DNA of 64,000 bases from Sebastes aleutianus (Eukaryota > Chordata > Actinopteri > Perciformes > Sebastidae). The DNA is taken from positions 20,061,880 to 20,125,879 of the forward strand of contig CAKAKS010000031.1 in NCBI GenBank assembly GCA_916700875.1, given 5' to 3'. Below are positions 34,404-47,756 of this stretch, piece by piece. The notes below the pieces were generated by a model, which saw only the letters and a program-made list of their open reading frames with translations, made no database searches and was not told the origin of the DNA. The position numbers were made by a program, and so were the translations under genes. Numbering within the stretch: the stretch's first letter is position 1; the number at the start of each line of letters is the position of its first letter.

Positions 34404-34602
34404 TGTGATCTTTTCCTAAACCTAACTAAGGAGTTTGTTGCCTAAACCTAACCAAGTTGATCTTTTCCTAAACCTAACTCAGTAGTTTTGTTGCCTAAAC
34501 CTAACCAAGTCGATCTTTTCCTAAACCTATCTAAGTAGTTTGTTGCCTAAACCTAACCAAGTTGATCTTTTCCTAAACCTAACTAAGTAGTTTTATTTTG
34601 AG
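34404..34602. repeat. Tandem repeat, about 53-base unit, four copies
   Basis: Unit GATCTTTTCCTAAACCTAAC followed by AAGTAGTTTTGTTGCCTAAACC, four imperfect copies. It shows CCTAAACCTAA runs that resemble telomeric repeats by chance only. A lone unit is at 2243. Confidence 0.85.
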
Positions 34603-35641
34603 AAGACGGAAGAACGGAAATTGACACTTGTGTGTTGCTGGACATTCGTAGGAAAACGTACATTGGTGTCAATGTACACGAATACAACAGATTCAATTTC
34701 GTGAATATTTCACGAACTACAGTGAGACTGTGTTGTGCATATTGTGGTTATTGTCAATCCAAACAATACTTTTTTTTCTGCAGTATGGCACCATATTTTT
34801 GTGTGCTGTCACATTGAGACAATAAATAAATAAAATAAAAACACCAAAATCTATAGATGCATTTCCTCCACAACCCAATTGTTGTGCTGTCTCTTCAAGT
34901 CCGATTTGTCTTTTTGACAAGAGACATTTCAAAAGATAATTTCTCAAAACAACAGCTTGAGGAAAAACACGACCTGCTGACTAAAACATTAAACTGAACT
35001 GAAGCATTAAACTCAATTCTACGAAGTCACTTGGCTATGTACAGGACAATACTAAAACCTGTAAAGCACCGTAACACTGTTTGAATGTATCACTGCAGAT
35101 GCTTGTGTATCCTCCAGGTTTCCTCAGAGACCGGCCGCCGAGTGCACTTGGCTGTAAATCAGCCTGCGTACTGGAGGAGGTGAGGAGTGTGGATTAAATT
35201 TCATCCATACGCTCTTGAACTGTTCAGTCATGTTTCCCTTACAGAGGCGCCGTTGGCGTTCTGCTGTCAGAGGAATTACGTTACGGGCTTCCACGGCCTC
35301 GCAGGGATAAACCCTCCTCGTCTTTTTCGGATTTCTTTTTGGAACTGTTGTTGTTAACAAGCTTAGAGGAACGCAGCAGATCAGGAGCTGCAGATGATTC
35401 TCCTTTAAAAGGAAACAACCTTACATTTTAAATAGTACCTATATAGGCCTATATATTTTACGGACATTATTGGGGAGAGACCAAATACAATTCAATATAT
35501 ATTGAGAATAATGTTTCTAATAATAAAGTCTTCTGGAGTCTTCTAAACAACAGCATATAAACTCAACCAAACTACATGTCAGAACTTTCTAATACAATTA
35601 TGGAGGACGGAACCTGCCTAAAATTTAATAAATAAATAAAT

Positions 35642-35990
35642 GACTCAATAAATAAATGTCATTAAATGTAGCAAAAATAATATTAAAAATAAATGTAGCC
35701 TATAATTAATTGATCAAATGTAACATAAATTTATATTTCTGTTTTATTTTGCTTCTTTATTTATTTATCTTGGGATAAATTCCCCTGTTTATTTACTCTT
35801 CTGTTTAATTGTCCCTATCATTTATTTATGTATTCATATTTAAATATATTTATTTATTTTTGCATGTATTTTTTATTTATTCATTTATGTTTTATTTATA
35901 TTTAAATGTATGTATTTATTTATGTATTTATGCATTTATTTATTTACATATTTATGTATTTATGCACGATTTTTCCTTTGCATTTCATTA
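35642..35990. repeat. Dispersed repeat with TTTA-rich tail
   Basis: Partner of 14368-14735: GACTCAATAAATAAATGTC and the next ~100 bases match, followed by a long imperfect ATTTATTTATG run. Confidence 0.6.
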
Positions 35991-37371
35991 AAAAAAAAAA
36001 CATTAAGGAACTTATTATCCTTTCTTAGAAAGATTATCACTTGTTTTTAAGTCATAAACATAGGAGGATCACCAGATATTTTTTTTTTCTCACTTGCTTC
36101 TCAGGGCTTCCGTAAACATTAGCCACCATAAGCTACTGATCTTACCAGACCAAGTGAGGCTCCAGCAGCAAACCCCTGAGTGTATTGAAATGAGCAAAGA
36201 TGCATTGTATTACTTGTAAATTAATTTGTAAGAAGAAGAAGAAGCTATTTCTACCCTCAAAAGTTACATTTTCTTGCTTTAAGTTAACTGTCATGACTTA
36301 GCAAAGCAGTACTTATATATGCAGTAGGCCAGAGGCACAAAAAGGCAACAAAAATGTCAAGTGTTCAATTATCATTCTAACATTTAGTTCTTCTTATAGT
36401 TATAATTAACATTCTCATGGCTCTTTTGATCAACATAATTCATATTTTGCTTCTTTAAGATATAACAGTATTGGTCAACTCAGCGAACTTCAGTTTGTAA
36501 GTGATGCAGTTTTGAAACTGTAACTTGTGTTGATGCGATCATGTAAAACATGGATTTCTGGTCATGCACAAGTGTTTCTCCAGGAGGAGTTATAAGACAG
36601 CAAATGAAGCCTCTGCTGTGAGGTTGTGATGTTTCACAGGGGTCCTCCAACAATAATGAAGTCACGACTGATGACATCTTAATTAATTGAACTTCACCAA
36701 CCCCAGGGGTTTGGTCTGGTGCCGTGGTCCTGCATTTGAACTGAACTGAAGTAAAAGGAAATATATATTTTCCATCTCATGGTCTGGCTTCAGTATTTCA
36801 CTTTTCAACTATTGTTCACTGCTTCACTGAAGCTTCCAGTCCTCTCTCAGGTCTGCTTTTGGCTGCCCAAACCCGACCCCGCTGAACCTGTAGCAGGTGT
36901 CAGTGCTGTCATTTTGTTTGTGCAGTCATTTTAAGGTGAAACATCAAACAGAGGCTCATTGTTTGTTGTTTTGCTCTTCCTTCTGCAGGTGTTCCTTCTC
37001 TTCTCTAGCTGATTTAAGCACAAGAAGATAAAAGTTGAACAACTCCATCATTTGGTCTGGATGTGTCCGCTGATTGCATTTACTGAGAGTGTGAAGAGGG
37101 TTGCAAATTAAATAAGAAATGGAAAGTTATGCAGATTTTCAAAATGTGATTTTTTTTCCTCCCCCCATCTCATTTATCTTATTTTGCTTATTTAAAAAAA
37201 AAAACACAAATCGTTAAAGAACTTTAACATCTAGGGATGGTATTGGTAACACTTTACTTTAAACCCCCTTATTTAGTATTTATAATAACAAATAAACATT
37301 TAGCAGCTATAAGGACATCTTAAGTGTTTATTACTGCACAGTATATGACAACAATTAATATTTATCCTATT

Positions 37372-37805
37372 AAAGCGGCAGTAGGCAGAATGTTTTTGGC
37401 ATCATTGGGCAAAAATTCCATAATAACCTTTCAGCATATTGTAATTCAAGTGTTCTGAGAGAAAGCTAGACTTCCTTATGGCTCTGTTTTCAGGCTTTTA
37501 AAAAATCTAGCCCGTGACGGGAGACTTTGGCCAATCACAGGTCATTTCAAAGAGAGAGAGCGTTCCTATTGGCTGTTCATTCAACGGAGGCGGCTGTCAA
37601 TCGCTCGCAAACTCCGATCAAACGATCAAACTAGGCAGCACTGATCAAACATTAATCAATATTCTGTTACTGTAATGCCTATTTCTCACCTCAAATGTTT
37701 TCAGAAACATCTTTTAGTGTACGGTTTAGCTGTAAAATGAGAAGGTTTGCTCCAGCTGGTGGGCGGTGCTTGGTATTTCCTCAACTGATCTCAACATGGC
37801 AGCCG
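37372..37805. repeat. CAGTAGGCAGAATG-family repeat, long copy
   Basis: Begins GCGGCAGTAGGCAGAATGTT and runs to CTCAACATGGCAGCCGGGTC; the best-preserved single copy in the window. Shorter copies at 10020 (inverted), 38495-38640 and 39987-40200. Confidence 0.65.
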
Positions 37806-38494
37806 GGTCACAGACGCTCTCATTGACATGTCGGCCTGTCGCGAGCTATTGCTTAAATATACTACTTATAAATGATAACATGGGGAACTTAAAAGGATAG
37901 TTTGGGTGTTTTGAAGTGGGGCAGTATATTTGTTCTGTCCAACACATTTCATACAGTATCATGGGTGAAATGAATATTACAGCCTCTAGGGGGCTCTAGT
38001 AGGGCTTAAAAGCTGTCATGTTGTTGGACTTTATCTAATTCTAGTTTACAACACTTGTATAGTAGACATGAATGCATACAAAGGAATAATACATTCACAG
38101 GTAGCATTATAGGCGATTATATGATATTATATGAAATATATATTATATATATTATATGAAAATGCTGAAAGCACAGCATCATTTGAAAACAGCGAGGTGT
38201 GTGCATCACTCGGCAGAGCAATTTCCAAACGTCCTCACTCATATCTCACTTAATAAGGACGGATCAATTCATGACATTTTCCATCTGCCTCTTAAATCCG
38301 ACTGTCTGGACCTTCTGAGACACATATAAACATGTCTGGTTTTGTTGTTGTTCAATTTTCTCAAGATTTTGACGCCATGATTCCATCATTATCTGAGATG
38401 TGCAGCAATTAGTGAGCTAATGCATTTATAAAATTACGGTTAAATTCAAAACATAATGGGCACATGCAGGAAGCGATGTAGGAAAAATGAACCG

Positions 38495-38640
38495 CCAATC
38501 AGAGCCGAGCAGTCTCTACAGCAGCTGTAAAACTCTACTCGCGAAACTCCAAAACTCTGATCGAACGGTCAAGCTAGGCAGCGCTGATCAAATATCAATC
38601 AAGATTCTGTTACTCGCCTCAAATGTTCTTTAGAAACACG
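38495..38640. repeat. CAGTAGGCAGAATG-family fragment
   Basis: Middle of the family: AAGCTAGGCAGCGCTGATCA and the adjoining TCTGTTACTCGCCTCAAATG. Confidence 0.5.
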
Positions 38641-39986
38641 TTCATCAGGTGTTGATCCAACTCAAGAGTCAATAGAATCAAACGTGCATTTTGTTTTTAA
38701 CTGAAGTCGTCAGGAGATGTTTAACCTCACCACCACCTCACCACACTTGCCTCCCCCAGTTACACAAGTTAAGGACTTGTTTTGGTATCATGCAGAGGTG
38801 ACGACACAGGGCAATTGGAACAATGACCATTTCCTCTCAGTGTGGCTGCAGTGATTAGAAAACGAGAAGAGGACAGATGCAATTACCAAGAATCTGCACT
38901 TTGAGTCAAGGGCTTCTGGGACAAACAGTCATTTAGAGGGAGTCAGGGTCAGATTTATGAACCAGCAGAGTGTCAACTATCAGTCAAGTCTGTTCCACAC
39001 AAAACTGGGTTTACATTCATCTCAGGAACAAGGACACACAGCTTAGTTAATGTGAAACCTGGCTAAGCTAATATCAGACACTTGCATCTGCAGATTTACA
39101 CGTCCAGATGTGTAAATAATACCTTCTACAAGTTGTTTTTTTAGATTATTTTTTGGACATTTTCACCTATATTTGACAGAAGACAGTGTAGAAATGGGGG
39201 AGAGGGGGTGATATGACTTGACATGAAATGCCTTTAACTTGCATTATTTCTAATAGCCAGCAGGGGGCGACTCTCTGGTTGCAAAAAGAAGTCTGATTGT
39301 ATAGAAGTCTATGAGAAAATGTCCCTACTTCTCACTTGATTTATTGCCTCTGAAGTGCAGATAGCATGACTGCAGTGCAATACTGTGATGGAGAGTTTGC
39401 AAAGACACACCAAAATGTCCTGTTATCTCCCTGTGCGGGATTCCGAGAGAGATCCAATCAGAGAGCCTGTTACATCCCATGTGGCTAATTTGCATTCTTT
39501 CAGCTCGTTTTACCAGCTTAAGGCCAAAAGTGTCACGGAAAAGCTAAATGCAGTGGCTAAATGGAGAAGCTAATTAGTTAAATAGCTAATGGGTTTAGCA
39601 AAAGCAGCAGGGAAATGCTAATGCAAATGGGGAAAAAAGAAGTTGCCCTTTTAAATGCCTGATTAAAACCTGTATTCTTAATTCAATTTGTGAATCCAGT
39701 TATTTATTTATTTTTCTAAACTGCATTTTCAAATAGATTTTTTTTATTTATTAATGAATTCATTAATGTCTTTTTAAATGATGTACTTATTGACTGTTTT
39801 ATGGTGTTTTTGTAAATTATTTTTATAATTCTTCTATAATGGCTTACTTTGTAATTTATTCCATTTATTCATAGATTAATAAACTGATTTGTTAATACAT
39901 TTATTAATACCTATTTTTATTGTACAATAAGTTATTAATCAATTAAATGCTTGATTACTATTTCCGTGACTGTTGTGGTCCTCCAT

Positions 39987-40200
39987 AAAACAGTACACTA
40001 AAATATGTTTCTGAAAACATTTTATGCTAGAAATAGGCATTACAGTAACAGAATATTGATTCATATTGGATCAGCGCTGCCTAGATTGACAGTTTCAATC
40101 GAAGTTCGCGAGTTTCAGCACTACTGTCAGGATATCGTGTCAGTTCTATGAAAATAACTTTTTATCATATTTGCTCATAGTTACCGACTGCAGCTTTAAG
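39987..40200. repeat. CAGTAGGCAGAATG-family fragment (inverted)
   Basis: AACAGTACACTAAAATATGT, GAAATAGGCATTACAGTAAC and GGATCAGCGCTGCCTAGATT; the inverse of the 37.6 kb copy. Confidence 0.55.
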
Positions 40201-42508
40201 GAGAAACAAATCCATTTGAAATAAAAGATACAATTAGCATGTAATAACCAGTAGGTTGAAAGCAGCCTCAGGTATATTGTTTACCGCTGTATGAAGCATT
40301 TCTACGAGCATTCTGAAATGGATAAATAACATTTTGAGATGAAAACCTTCAATTAATATTAATCAGATCGGGAACACAAACACATCCATATTCATCCTTG
40401 CATGACGTTCCCTCGTTTTGTTTAATTGCGGCGGCGGTATATTGTTACAAATGTCTTTCCTGCTCATCTTACAACCAATTAAGAGACAATGCTGCAGTAC
40501 ATGCACAGATTGAATTAACTGGCTTTTAGTATGGAGACAGCGGCCTCACTATAGCAGACTTACACACAGAAAACACTAAGGAGGGATGTCACACAAGGTC
40601 TCGGCTTTCAGGAAAAAGCAACAAACAAGCATCAACTAAAACAGCATCCCTCGTGAATTTACACACTGTTGTTGAAATATAAATGAGAGGAAAAATGTGG
40701 TTGAATATTGAAAAAAACCCTCATCTTAACAGCTTGTTAGGGCCAAGGTCGACGCTCAGGTTACCTTATCAGCAACAGACAGATGTTACCTGCGTGGCGC
40801 CACTTTAGAGAATCTGTGCTCATCTGTAAATGTCTTAGTCTGCTCACTAAAGAACAAATTATTCAGCTGTTTCACGTGTACTAATTATATCTTTGTTGTA
40901 CTGTGATTTCGAATGTGTTAAAGAGACAAATTGGCAATATAAAATTCATTCATTTGTTTGAATTAAAGGACTTATTATGACTCTTCACGGCCTGTAAGTG
41001 AAGGAAATGCAGACTGCTACAGAGAGTGAGTCAGAGGAAACACAGAGAATGGTGTGAAACAGGGAGGGGTCCTGCCATGGAAAACTGGCTAAGGAAATGC
41101 CTCCACTTGAGGAAACAATAGACTCTCCGACAATAACTACACTGTAAAAATGAAGACATTATACCCCAGGAATATAAATGATCAGTATTTAAGGGAAAAA
41201 ATGAAGTTACGCCACCAAATCAGACTCTCACAGTTAATTTGGTTGTGATGCATTACAAAGTGAGAAAGTTCTATTAACTTGTGTTTTTTAGCTGTGGAAT
41301 GCAGGAAAACTTTACATCATGTTAACTTTATATCAGGTTTCTCTGATGCTGCCCCGTGTAATACCATAACCAGCTTAAAGGTGCTAAATTCGACATCCAG
41401 AGCATTAATATAGCAGCAAACAACTATTAGATATAGAGGAGTAATGTCTACCTGAGCAGAGAATGAGGTCACTCTCCCTCTGTCTATGCAACCCGTTCTC
41501 AATCCCAACTCGTCAAATAACGCCATTTGGTAAGTGCCACTCGGCGTCGGAAACCGACGCACGGAGGTACCCGTTAGAAACAGTATGTGACAAACCGAGC
41601 TTTCAACTAACTCCAATGTAAACCCATCTGCAGTTAAATGAACTGCGCCTTCCTACCTCCAAGCCATGGTCCAACCCTACACTCCGGCACTAACATCGTG
41701 CTCCTTTGCCTCTGAGCGATTTGCATTCCCGTCTATTGAGTTTGAATGCGCTGCCTAATGTGACTAGAAATGAAGCCCAATTAGAGACTCCTGTCAAGGT
41801 TACTAACAGTTTAAAACAGTTTGGCTACCTTAAAATGAGTCTGCCTAACTTAAGTTCTCAAATTCAGTTAAGTTGACTCAGCAAATTTGGCATTGGGACA
41901 ATGTTAAATTAAAAGTTGCTTTTACTGTTGAAGTAACAAAAGCAACCAAAGGGACAATTCCAAGTTGGAAAAACTCAAAGGCAAAACTTAACTTAAATTG
42001 TTTATAATCTAAATATTCATCCAAGACTGAATAAACTTCGCCTTTTATAAAACTCTGACGATGATCCTGGAGATTGTGACGCTCGGAATGATGAGTAATT
42101 ATCAAGACAGAGCATACAAAAACAAGTCTTTCTTCAGTAGTTTAGCTTTCTTATTTACCTCCAAAACAAGTTTCAGAATAGACGTGAGGTGGTAAATGTT
42201 CTTCAGGGAAAGAAACTGTCACAGTGCTTCCACCTGTCTGAATTAAGAGACTACCCCACGCACTAATGGAACAAAACATAATTAAAGATGCTTTGCTCCA
42301 AACTGCAATTTTTTTTGCAGAGGTCTGGTACAAAGTGTGGATAGTACTCAGTATACTGCGTACATACAGTAAGAGCACTCTGACCAAACACTTAATCATC
42401 CCCGCGTGATTATCAGTCCGTCGGCAGAATGTATTTTTGGTAATCACTACAGTCTTCACATGTCAGACGTCACATGTTGACGTCTCCAGTCATGTTCTGC
42501 GTCAGAGG

Positions 42509-43547
42509 TCAGAGAGACGAGTGTTCAAAAAGGATGACTTTCGAATGGTTGGAGAGGCTGGAGAGCCTGGAGGGCCTGAAAGCTCCGATCCGAGAGTACA
42601 CGTCTGCGTCCGAGCAGGCGCCCCACGACAGGTGAGGGCTGGGCGGGGTGGTGTGGATCACAGGCAGGGGGAGAGGGAAGGCCAGGACGGACGGTGTCGG
42701 AGTGAGAGCAGGTGGAGTGTGGAGCAGTGGTGGAGGCAGGGCAGGAGGTGGGGGGAGCGGCAGTGGGGGTGGAGGCAGAGAAGGCACCGGTGGGGGCGGG
42801 AGTGGGCTGATGACAGCGGGTGTCACCGAGGTTACGATTTGTACAGGTGGTGTAGCTTCGGCGACCGTCCCGTTTTTGTCTGGCAGGTCCTGACGCGAGG
42901 CAGCGTGTTCGAGTGTGTAGGTAGCGGTGTGGTAGAAGCTGTAGTACTCCAGAGCGTGCCTCGCCGTGGCCAGCCTCAGCCTGCAGGACACAACACAAAC
43001 CAACGTGACACAAGTCAGCACAAGTTTGTTTCTTCATTTCCTTTATTTAACTTTGCTTATACAATATTATGCTGTACGGTACATATTGTACCTGAAAGCT
43101 ACTCCTGCTAGCCAATCAGACATGAATTTCCCTTTAATAAAACGTAAGAATAGTGGTGAAGAAAACAGACTAAAAGTAACAGCAGAAAAGATTTTGATTT
43201 CATGGGATGTGGATCAAGTCGGTTTGTTAGATCACATATTGCACTGCGACGTGTACACACCTGTGTCTCAGCTGTAAGAGTTTGTACAGCAGCAGCAGGA
43301 TTACAGCTCCAGCCAGAGTCACCAGAAGCACGGCCACCCTCGCATCCAAGCTCCAGCATGATTTCCCAGCAGGTGAGCTGCAGCTCCTGGGGGGCTGCGG
43401 TGTCTGTCCCTCCATACCTCTCTTAGGATTGATGATGGCCTGGAACAGGACGGGCTGGATTGAGTGTCGGTTACTGAGTACGGCGGTCTCAGGCTGAGGA
43501 GGGATCTGGAGAGAGGTGCTGCTGGTTACCTGATGACCAGCCTGCAT
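42509..43547 (-). CDS. Unrecognised single-pass membrane protein with proline-rich tail
   Basis: I do not recognise the family. Two minus-strand exons, 43261-43547 and 42509-42980, join in phase (CAC AG|G CTG) to give 252 aa. Residues 1-70 are polar with no obvious signal peptide; about 72-94 is a strong membrane segment (VAVLLVTLAGAVILLLLY). Next come a basic stop-transfer (LRHRLRLATARH) and a Tyr-rich patch (EYYSFYHTATYTL). Residues about 140-205 are mostly Pro/Leu (PLPPPPVPSLPPPPLPLPPP). The tail, DVYSRIGAFRPSRLSSLS to HSSL, is not low-complexity, suggesting constraint; HSSL fits a class I PDZ ligand and YSRI a YxxPhi sorting motif. Start taken at the first in-frame ATG (43547); an upstream exon with a signal peptide is possible. 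The two-exon phase fit, membrane topology and ordered ends argue for a real gene. Intron 280 bases, GT-AG. Confidence 0.65.
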
Positions 43548-44025
43548 CGCTGCCTGGTTTGATCCGGTGGGGAAGAGTGTTGTTTGATGTAAATTATTTC
43601 CACATGTTGAACACACTCAGAGAAGTGTGAGCAGGTGTCTCCAAGGAGGCAGCTTTAAGTGTCGGATGCTGTGTAACATAAAAAGCTCTCAATCACTGCA
43701 TGTTTCAAAATGAAGCTTCTAACATAAAATAAAGACAACTGTGGCCTTTGTGTTGTTTTCCAGCTATATTCTCTGTGTGTTTATTACACAATTCAGTGTT
43801 AATAACTGCTATTTTAGAATACCAGGACTGTAAAAAAAAGTCTTTTGAGCAAATATGATAAGATATTTTCGCAGATAATCTGTGAAAAAGATCAAGTTCC
43901 TGTGTCCTCCTAGTGCTCAAGCAGTCTCTCAAGCAGCTGTCAATCACTGCTCACGAAACTCGCGAACAAGTGAATTGATCTCAGTGTTTCATTCAAGTGA
44001 AATCACTGAACCGAGCAGATATTTA

Positions 44026-44253
44026 CACGTCCATCCATTATCTGTAACCGCTTATTCAGGGTCGCGAGGGGGCTGGAGCCGATCCCAGCTGACATTGGGG
44101 CGAAGGCGGGATACACCCTGGACAAGTCGCCGGCCTATCACAGGGCTGACACACATTCACTAGAGTCAACAATTAACCTAACCTGCATGTCTTTGGACTG
44201 TGAGAGGAAACCAGAGTACCCGGAGAACATGCAAACTCCATACGGAAGGGCCC
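44026..44253. repeat. Dispersed fish repeat
   Basis: CATCCATTATCTGTAACCGC, GGGTCGCGAGGGGGCTGGAG and GTGAGAGGAAACCAGAGTAC; a very common teleost transposon-derived block, here about 230 bases. Shorter relative at 17690. Confidence 0.65.
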
Positions 44254-46577
44254 CCAGATATTTACAAAGAAAGAAAGAGAAAGAAAAAGCATGCTACTCA
44301 TAAAGAAAACCATGAAAACTTGAAACTGCAACTCACTTAATGTCTGTAAAATGCTACCAAAACTTTGCAACTTACTTCAAATGTGATGGCGTAGAAGTAG
44401 GTACTCATTAGGAAAAAAAGAAAAAATAGAAAAACTGAACACACAACAAGAGCGCTGGTTAAGAACTGTGTGGCTTTCCAGGACCAAATGCAAAATCCTG
44501 AGAACACACCAATGGGAGGAAGCCAGTGAAAACAGCAGGAAACAGTGCACTTCCCTAACACAGTATACAGAGATATGATTGGAGAGCACTTCCTATCGCC
44601 ATGGATACAGGAAACTGGTCAAGGATGTCTTCTTCTTTTTTTTTAAGGACTTCATTTTAAGTCGTGTGGCGTGAACAAATGACACACACATGAGCACACA
44701 CAAACTCCGAATAGTAGCTTACAACGGGTCAGCTGAGGAAGGAGATACTTATTATTCTGCAAGTCCCTTCAGACAAGCTCTAATCCTGCTATATAATATT
44801 ACTGCACATCATCCATCCATGTGGGATAAAAAAGCAAATTAAGCCTCTTATCATATATCAGCTGGAACAGTGGGATGAAAGTCAAAAACTTGAGGCACAA
44901 AAAGAAGTCTTGTGTTAAAAGGGGTTTACAATGCTTCTTTACTTTGATAAATCGGGGAACAAAAACACCAAATAGTGTCTATAGAGTAGTAGAGCCACAT
45001 ATACAGATCTGACCTTCAGATCGCAGCTTTATCTGGGGGGGAAAAATAAGAACAAATTGAACAAAAGCTGTTTCAAAGTGAAAGGGAAATGGCTGTTTCG
45101 GTGCCACCGAAGCAGCCCACATTAGTCCCGGCCGTGCCAGCGCAGGTCAACAGATGCAGAGAGATGGTGGCGGCCGTGAAAGGCTGGCCCGCTATCTGAT
45201 TGAGCCAGTATTCAGGGGACGAATAAATGACACACGGGCACAGAAAGAGGCCCGCTCCCAGACGCAAGTCCAGCTCTCATTTATCTGTCTAATAAGTTTT
45301 GATGGCGGGCCAAGCCGAAAGGGAGAAACTCTTAGCTCTCACTCAATATCCCTGCCTGGCACCCTCACAATCCTCCGATATTGGAGAAGGGAGTAATATT
45401 AAAAGATCTGTTATCAGAAGCCCAATTGTAGTTGGGGGTGGGAGGTGATCTGCCCAGACACCCTGCTAGAAAAGGATTCAGGACCTGTGCTGTTTCTTAA
45501 AACCACAAAGACGATTAGAGAAATAATTGTCTTCATTCTGATACCTTCAATTAGTTTATTTATTATTAATGGCTTTTCAAATTCAGGTTTTTCGGGGAGG
45601 GTAGTAGGTACTAGGGATGAACAAAATAAAATGAACACCTTGTATCTTGTGGCCAGGATTCCTGTATTGACAATGATTGTCAATTTCCCCATATACACCA
45701 ACTAGAAGCTGGGTGTACATTAATCTCTTGTGGTTGATTCATCAGCACAAATCATTAGTAATGTTGAAAAAGAAGTCAAAAGTAAAACACTATGCCCTTC
45801 TAATCAAGGTCCCAGAGAACGCTCTGTCTGACTTTTGTGAAATTTACTCAAAAAAGGCAACTGTGTTTTGTTCCTGTGTTTTGTTATGTGGCCCTGGCCT
45901 ATGTGTTATTCATTGCATTGTTCCCTTTATTGAAATGATAATTTTTTTTTCAAGCACTGGGAACACTATTGTATTTTTTTAGAGTTGTTATTATTATGTG
46001 AAAAATCTCGGAGGAGCAGCTTGTCAATAAAACGGTAATAGCTGATCGATCTTAAAACTCAGTCCACCTTAAGTGAGCCCGGGCTAAAGTTGCTAGTCTT
46101 CAGGGCTGGCTCGGGTCTAGAAGAGTTGTAGCATTTATTATTATATAGCCTCAACTGTTTACACACTGCACTAATACAGTCACAGCTAAAAGTTACTGCT
46201 AACTTCATACTCACCGTTTCTCTCTCTCCACACACTTGCTAACGTTACCTATACAAACTATGCACTGAGCTATTCCTTAAAAAAGTTTGATACTTGTATA
46301 ACACATTTTAATTAAAACAAATATTTCCCTTGTTTTTAAAAAACAAAATTTCCCCAATGCTTAGGCCTGGCAGGGAGTCAATTTAGGACCGGCAAGCCAC
46401 CGGGCTTGCAATACACTTGCGGAACCTGATAAAAAGCGGTTACATTTAATCTAGACGTTTAATAAACTTTAATTTTACAACCAAATTTAACCAAGTTTTT
46501 ATGGTTCTATCTAGAAGGTAACCCACAAGTTGCGAAAATGTGCAAAAATGCTTGTAAGACTCGATACCTACGAAGCC

Positions 46578-46842
46578 CTATCCTAACCATAACCATTCTA
46601 GGTCAATGTTTAACCTTAACCATTTGAGGTCAATGCCTAACCCTAACTGTTCTAGGTCAATGCCTAACCTTAACCATTCGTGGTCAATGCCTAACCTTAA
46701 CAAAATCAAGGTCAATGCCTAACTTTAACTATTCAAAGTCAAAGCCTAACCTTGACTATTAATGGTCAATAGCTAACCTTAACTATTCGTGGTCAATGTC
46801 TAACCTCAACCATTCCAGGTCAATGCCTAACCTCAACCATCT
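46578..46842. repeat. Minisatellite, about 28-base unit, about nine copies
   Basis: Unit AACCTTAACCATTCTAGGTC AATGCCT, drifting between copies. It is flanked by CTAGAAGGTAACCCACAAGT (about 46510) and an inverted version of its end (GTTTCGCAACTTGTGGATTACC, about 46850), so the array sits inside an inverted-repeat element. A related unexpanded copy lies at 53556-53640. Confidence 0.85.
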
Positions 46843-46974
46843 TGCGAGAGTTTCGCAACTTGTGGATTACCTTTTTTAAGTCTTTTGACCTCCCGATCAC
46901 AAATGAATGCTTACTGGCATTCTTAAAGAATATGTTGTACTGTTAGGGATTCATTTTCTGTGATGTTGACAACG

Positions 46975-47175
46975 ATGAGAAAGCGCTAAAGAGGAGGACG
47001 ATGGTAATGACGAGGATGGTGATGTAATGATAATGATGACATTGCGATGATGATGTTGATAATGAGGAAGAGGATGATGGAAAATAGAAGGATAATGGCG
47101 GTGATGAGGACGATTGTGACAATAATAACGAAGAGAAGGATGATGATGCTGATAATAAGGAGGATGAAGATGATG
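46975..47175. repeat. Imperfect GAT/GAN trinucleotide-rich tract
   Basis: Runs of GATGATGATG, GAGGAAGAGGATGATGG and AATAATAACGAAGAG over about 200 bases. No reading frame worth reporting. Confidence 0.75.
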
Positions 47176-47756
47176 CGTTAACGCTGATTGTGTGTGTATT
47201 AGAGACAGTGCGATGTGAAAAGCAGTTGAGAGAACCGTCCAGTTAATGATCCCAGAGATGTAAATCTATTCATGAGCTCTTCATGTGAAGAGCTAATGTG
47301 TGGAGCCGCCGCTCCGACAGGCTGACGGACGGAGCCGGCGGACGGCTGAAGTAGGTTTTTCATTGATTGGACTCTTTTTTTTCTGTGAGTATGACTAAAG
47401 ACTACCAGGGAGCTGTTAAGTGTTCTTTGACTGGCCATCCATTGTTACTGTTAAATACAAAACTGTTCATTAAATCCTGCAACCACCTTCAAAAGTCTTT
47501 AAGTATGATGGAGCGTGGGGGAAGAAATACAGGAAGAGAAAAAAATGTAGCTTGTGTGCACAGAATCACATAATGAACCATTTATGGAGGTATATGGAAG
47601 TTTAAACAAACATAATTCATCAATGTTTGGTCATGCAACAGCTATTATGTTGTAAATATGGCTTTGAGGGATGCACCGATTTCACCCATTGGTGCAGTAT
47701 ATAAAGGAGCTTATTAAGAGGATCAGATATCATCCAGACCAATCCACATTAAATAC

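Larger units (their letters stand above)
31863..42508. other. Gene-free interval downstream of HTR1A
   Basis: I find no gene. It holds the tandem repeat at 34404, the dispersed repeat at 35642, and CAGTAGGCAGAATG-family copies at 37372, 38495 and 39987. Unique-looking, compositionally balanced blocks remain at about 33190-33760, 35090-35360, 38700-39060 and 40360-40900; these could be conserved non-coding elements but I cannot test conservation here. A perfect CRE (TGACGTCA) is at 32294-32301. Confidence 0.45.

Noticed and set aside
34404..34602. Interstitial telomeric repeat (CCTAAACCTAA)
   Set aside because: The telomere-like core is short and part of a longer 53-base unit; vertebrate telomeres are CCCTAA.
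42437..43111. 224-codon plus-strand frame rich in Gly/Arg
   Set aside because: Antisense shadow of the proline-rich exon at 42509-42980.
46578..46842. CRISPR-like array of spaced repeats
   Set aside because: Units drift and abut without unique spacers, and the DNA is a vertebrate genome; it is a minisatellite.
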